Assembly: GCF_000145275.1 (NCBI RefSeq)
Contig: NC_014393.1
Location: 2,790,001 to 2,854,000 of the forward strand
Reading direction: 5' to 3'
Source of the DNA: Clostridium cellulovorans 743B
GTDB lineage: Bacteria; Bacillota; Clostridia; Clostridiales; Clostridiaceae
Length of the DNA stretch: 64,000 nucleotides
The notes under the pieces were generated by a model. It made no database searches. It was not told where the DNA came from and saw nothing but the letters and a program-made list of their open reading frames with translations. Below, piece after piece: positions 63,533 to 64,000 of the stretch; position 1 is the stretch's first letter, and each line of letters starts with the position of its first letter. A program made the position numbers and the translations under genes.

Positions 63533-64000
63533 CTATTTGTCCTCCTCAATATTTACAATATTAATTAAATAGTCCCTAATATCTTTTAAGTTTCCTATTT
63601 TTAACATTTCAACAAAATCATCATATTCTATTAATGCTGAACTAACTTTGCCTAACATCTGCAATATATAATTACTTTCTGAGTTTCTTGCAAGTAATAC
63701 TAAAAATGTATCCACATCTTCTGTTGTAAAACCTACACTTCCCATAGAAAGTGATTTTTCAAGTCTATATACTCCTATTAGAGGAGTGCTCATTTCATCG
63801 CTCCGAGTATGAATTAATGCAATGTTACTACCTGGAACAACTACATTTCCCTTTTCTTCTCTTTTAAATATGAGTTCTCTTACTACTTCCTTATCTTTAA
63901 TAAATTTTTTGTCTGCTAAGTCGTCAACAACATGATTTATCAAATCTACGAAAGTCTCAACATTTGCTTTTTCTAATTGAAAGTTTTTTATTACTGAATT
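63533..64000 (-). CDS. mtlR: MtlR-type PRD transcriptional activator, C-terminal part (partial)
   Basis: The open frame enters from the right edge and gives 155 residues to the stop. It is an EIIA-like domain with PGSNIALIHTRSDEM (phospho-His) and VGFTTEDVDTFLVLLA, as at the C-terminus of MtlR/BglG-type regulators. Phosphorylation of this domain by the PTS controls activity. The PRD, EIIB-like and DNA-binding parts lie outside the window. Directly coupled to mtlF. Confidence 0.85.
   Translation of the reverse strand, partial: NSVIKNFQLEKANVETFVDLINHVVDDLADKKFIKDKEVVRELIFKREEKGNVVVPGSNIALIHTRSDEMSTPLIGVYRLEKSLSMGSVGFTTEDVDTFLVLLARNSESNYILQMLGKVSSALIEYDDFVEMLKIGNLKDIRDYLINIVNIEEDK

Overview
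The window reads as chromosome from a motile, anaerobic, low-GC Firmicute, most likely Clostridium in the strict sense. This rests on the very AT-rich sequence, strong GGAGG ribosome binding sites, HydE of [FeFe]-hydrogenase maturation, a bifunctional AdhE with a Rex-type operator, sigma-D flagellin promoters with CsrA-like leader hairpins, a glmS ribozyme and a legionaminic-acid route beside flagellin genes. Species cannot be fixed from the sequence alone.

Left part (1 to about 9.64 kb, all accessory): two RTX (haemolysin-type Ca-binding repeat) genes on the minus strand. The first runs off the left edge and carries a 1158-bp (386-residue) unit repeated almost identically at least 3.8 times; one copy has three single-base homopolymer contractions. 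The two genes share duplicated promoters. A large serine recombinase follows, and its 3' end overlaps the broken 3' end of a chromosomal FAD-oxidoreductase gene, so this block looks like the right end of an integrated element.

Housekeeping run (9.6 to 28 kb, minus strand): the broken FAD oxidoreductase and its PyrK-like partner, CCA-adding enzyme, murG, an orphan PAS histidine kinase, recJ, hydE, a metal P-type ATPase, an M16 peptidase, a DJ-1 protein, and topoisomerase IV (parE-parC) behind a LexA-like box.

Flagellin and glycosylation island (28 to 45 kb): a two-domain glycosyltransferase with polysialyltransferase-like motifs, four short flagellins with two paralogous acidic small proteins, an IS982-type element inserted exactly at the neuC stop codon, a six-gene nonulosonic (legionaminic-type) acid operon, and a Maf/DUF115 flagellin glycosyltransferase. 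The operon makes the sugar and the Maf and two-domain transferases are candidates to attach it to flagellin. The CMP-sugar synthetase is not in the window.

Mixed region (45 to 54 kb): acylphosphatase, Rrf2-type regulator, tRNA-Gln(CUG), a secreted beta-helix protein, a plus-strand FIST sensor plus soluble chemotaxis transducer pair, a GT2-GtrA glycosyltransferase with an NAGPA-like protein, a DUF2278 protein and one unrecognised protein.

Right part (54 to 64 kb): adhE, glmS with a glmS ribozyme whose P1 loop is enlarged by about 214 nt of hairpin repeats, then mtlA under its own promoter and mtlR (partial)-mtlF-mtlD for mannitol uptake and oxidation.
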